Below, in pieces: positions 9,461 through 27,500 of a stretch of DNA of 27,500 nt. The notes under the pieces are model-generated. The model was not told the origin of the DNA, did no database searches, and was given only the letters and a program-made list of their open reading frames with translations. The translations under genes and the position numbers were made by a program. The stretch is from the NCBI GenBank assembly GCA_009746045.1, contig RPFO01000084.1:559848-587347 (forward strand). Direction: 5' to 3'. The first letter of the stretch is position 1, and each line of letters begins with the position of its first letter. The DNA comes from Mesostigma viride. Its lineage: Eukaryota > Streptophyta > Mesostigmatophyceae > Mesostigmatales > Mesostigmataceae.

Positions 9461-9820
9461 AGGATAGATGGATTATTAATGATGGGGTGTTAGCCAAAAC
9501 AGGATCGATGGATTATCAATAACGGGGTGTTAGCCAAAACAGGATCGATGGATTATCAATAACGGGGTGCTAGCCAAAACAGGATCGATGGATTATCAAT
9601 AACGGGGTGTTAGCCAAAACAGGATCGATGGATTATCAAAAACGGGGTGTTAGCCAAAACAGGATCGATGGATTATCAATAACGGGGTGTTAGCCAAAAC
9701 AGGATCGATGGATTATCAAAAACGGGGTGTTAGCCAAAACAGGATCGATGGATTATCAATAACGGGGTGTTAGCCAAAACAGGATCGATGGATTATCAAT
9801 AACGGGGTGTTAGCCAAAAC
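9461..9820. repeat. 40-bp minisatellite, 9 copies
   Basis: Nine tandem 40-bp units begin AGGATCGATGGATTATCAAT and end GTTAGCCAAAAC. The first copy (9461-9500) is the most diverged. The others differ at one or two positions (AAT or AAA before AACGGGG, and one GTGC). There are no unique spacers, so this is not a CRISPR array. It lies just beyond the kinase polyadenylation signal. Confidence 0.95.
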
Positions 9821-9908
9821 AGTTATCCAAACCAAATGCAAGCCCACGAACAGCAAAGTGTTGCAGCCACGTGAAGGTATGTTAGCTTCCGTGGTTTGTA
9901 CTACTATA

Positions 9909-9914
9909 TTTATT
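9909..9914 (-). terminator. Polyadenylation signal AATAAA of the kinase gene
   Basis: AATAAA on the minus strand starts 24 bases after the TGA at 9938-9940. LINE-A uses the same hexamer 18 bases before its poly(A) tail (2922-2927), which supports AATAAA as the active signal in this genome. Confidence 0.6.
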
Positions 9915-9937
9915 GAATCATACTTTGTGCATAAGTA

Positions 9938-26763
<16,826 letters not shown>

Positions 26764-26767
26764 TGTA

Positions 26768-27500
26768 CTGCAACAAGAGAAGGCAGCGGAGTTATCCTAA
26801 CACTGGCCACTGGTTGATAGAAGCTCTTATGGACCCGTAATTCCCACCCTTCTGGACTGCTAACTAATCAGAACTTCGCACGTCTGGTTCATCAATGCAT
26901 TTATGACAGACGAAGCCCGCCTTGGCGGCACCGCGGTCCACTTTAGCGCCCGCCGTAACTCTGGATCCTTCAATTGCCATTTACCCATCAATAAATACAA
27001 AATTGCGACATATCACATCGCAAGCAGCATTCTATCGTGGTCGAAGCATGGAAGGCGTAAAAATAATGCCCAAAGAATCCGTCAATAATAATAATACCAC
27101 TAATTCTCGAACGTCACGTCTATCAGGCAACCCACCATAGCGGGACCGCTGCCAGAGCGTCTGGCATTTTTAGACGCGGGCTGAGACATAGCTGCAGGGG
27201 CGGACTGTCGGCCCATCAACATTTTCTGTCTCATTCAGCCACACTGTAGCCACTAGCCAGGGTCCAGGGTTGTTGTTGTTGTTGTTGTTGCCCCACGCAA
27301 AACATGGGCGCGGAAATAACTCAACTCAACTCTCAACGCCGCACATGGGCAGCAGAGATTTGTGGAAACGGCCGAGGGCCAGGACACTACCTAAACAGCA
27401 CGCCATCATCACAAACATACAAGAAACAAAGATACTCAGCGGGGACATGTACGGTTACCTGCGCTGGTTGTCTCTTTGACATCATTGGATACACCCGCGT
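26768..27500. other. Upstream region of the kinase gene
   Basis: This presumably holds the 5'-UTR intron, a first non-coding exon and the promoter. I see an acceptor ending at 26768 but no certain upstream exon; one donor-like CGCAGGTAACC (gene strand) lies near 27460. Short (AAT)n (27083-27096) and (GTT)n (27270-27290) tracts are present. No TATA box or other gene is supported. Confidence 0.4.

Noticed and set aside
9461-9820. Possible CRISPR array
   Set aside because: Units are directly tandem with no unique spacers, no cas genes are present, and the context is eukaryotic.

Overview
The window is nuclear DNA of a eukaryote. It has GT-AG introns, non-LTR retrotransposons, an intron-rich gene, AATAAA polyadenylation signals, and very large amounts of microsatellite and minisatellite DNA. 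The host cannot be placed from sequence alone. The combination of GC-rich exons, a phosphagen kinase and extreme simple-repeat content suggests a large-genome protist or alga (a prasinophyte green alga such as Cymbomonas is one guess, low confidence). No bacterial feature is present.

Layout. 1-1346 is a (CGTT)n array with 306 perfect copies. 1347-2887 is GC-rich, non-coding sequence with small repeats. 2888-6731 is a minus-strand LINE of the L1/Tx1 type (LINE-A: reverse transcriptase, zinc-knuckle C-terminus, AATAAA and a poly(A) tail). Its ORF2 is split by a ~0.7 kb ORF1-only retroposon at 4119-4826. 6732-7979 is a cluster of further insertions: a 55-bp and a 66-bp stub, each with a 14-bp target duplication, and a broken second LINE (LINE-B) at 6814-7885. 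7980-9937 holds repeats and the 3' flank of the kinase gene. From 26763 down to 9938 lies one minus-strand gene.

The gene. I assembled 12 coding exons by hand. Every junction is GT-AG, all phases agree, and the total is 3084 nt (1027 codons plus stop). The product is a two-domain phosphagen (guanidino) kinase of the arginine/creatine kinase family with an unrecognised ~155-residue C-terminal extension. Domain 1 (about residues 1-460) keeps the reactive-cysteine motif CPSNLGT. Domain 2 (about 500-870) has lost the cysteine and several phosphate-binding arginines, so it looks like a pseudo-kinase domain. The gene would transfer phosphate between ATP and a guanidino compound for energy buffering; the substrate cannot be read from sequence.

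The most unusual signal is in the introns. About half of the exon-intron junctions are echoed in the adjacent intron by one to four degenerate copies of the junction itself, exon edge plus splice site. The clearest cases are a 61-bp tandem array carrying four GTAAGC donors after exon 9, a 95-bp series after exon 5, and a ~95-bp series before exon 11. This suggests introns growing by tandem duplication across splice junctions. A second new-looking signal is a family of LINE 3' ends that share a stem-loop, with compensatory base changes, followed by a TTAA-type microsatellite tail.
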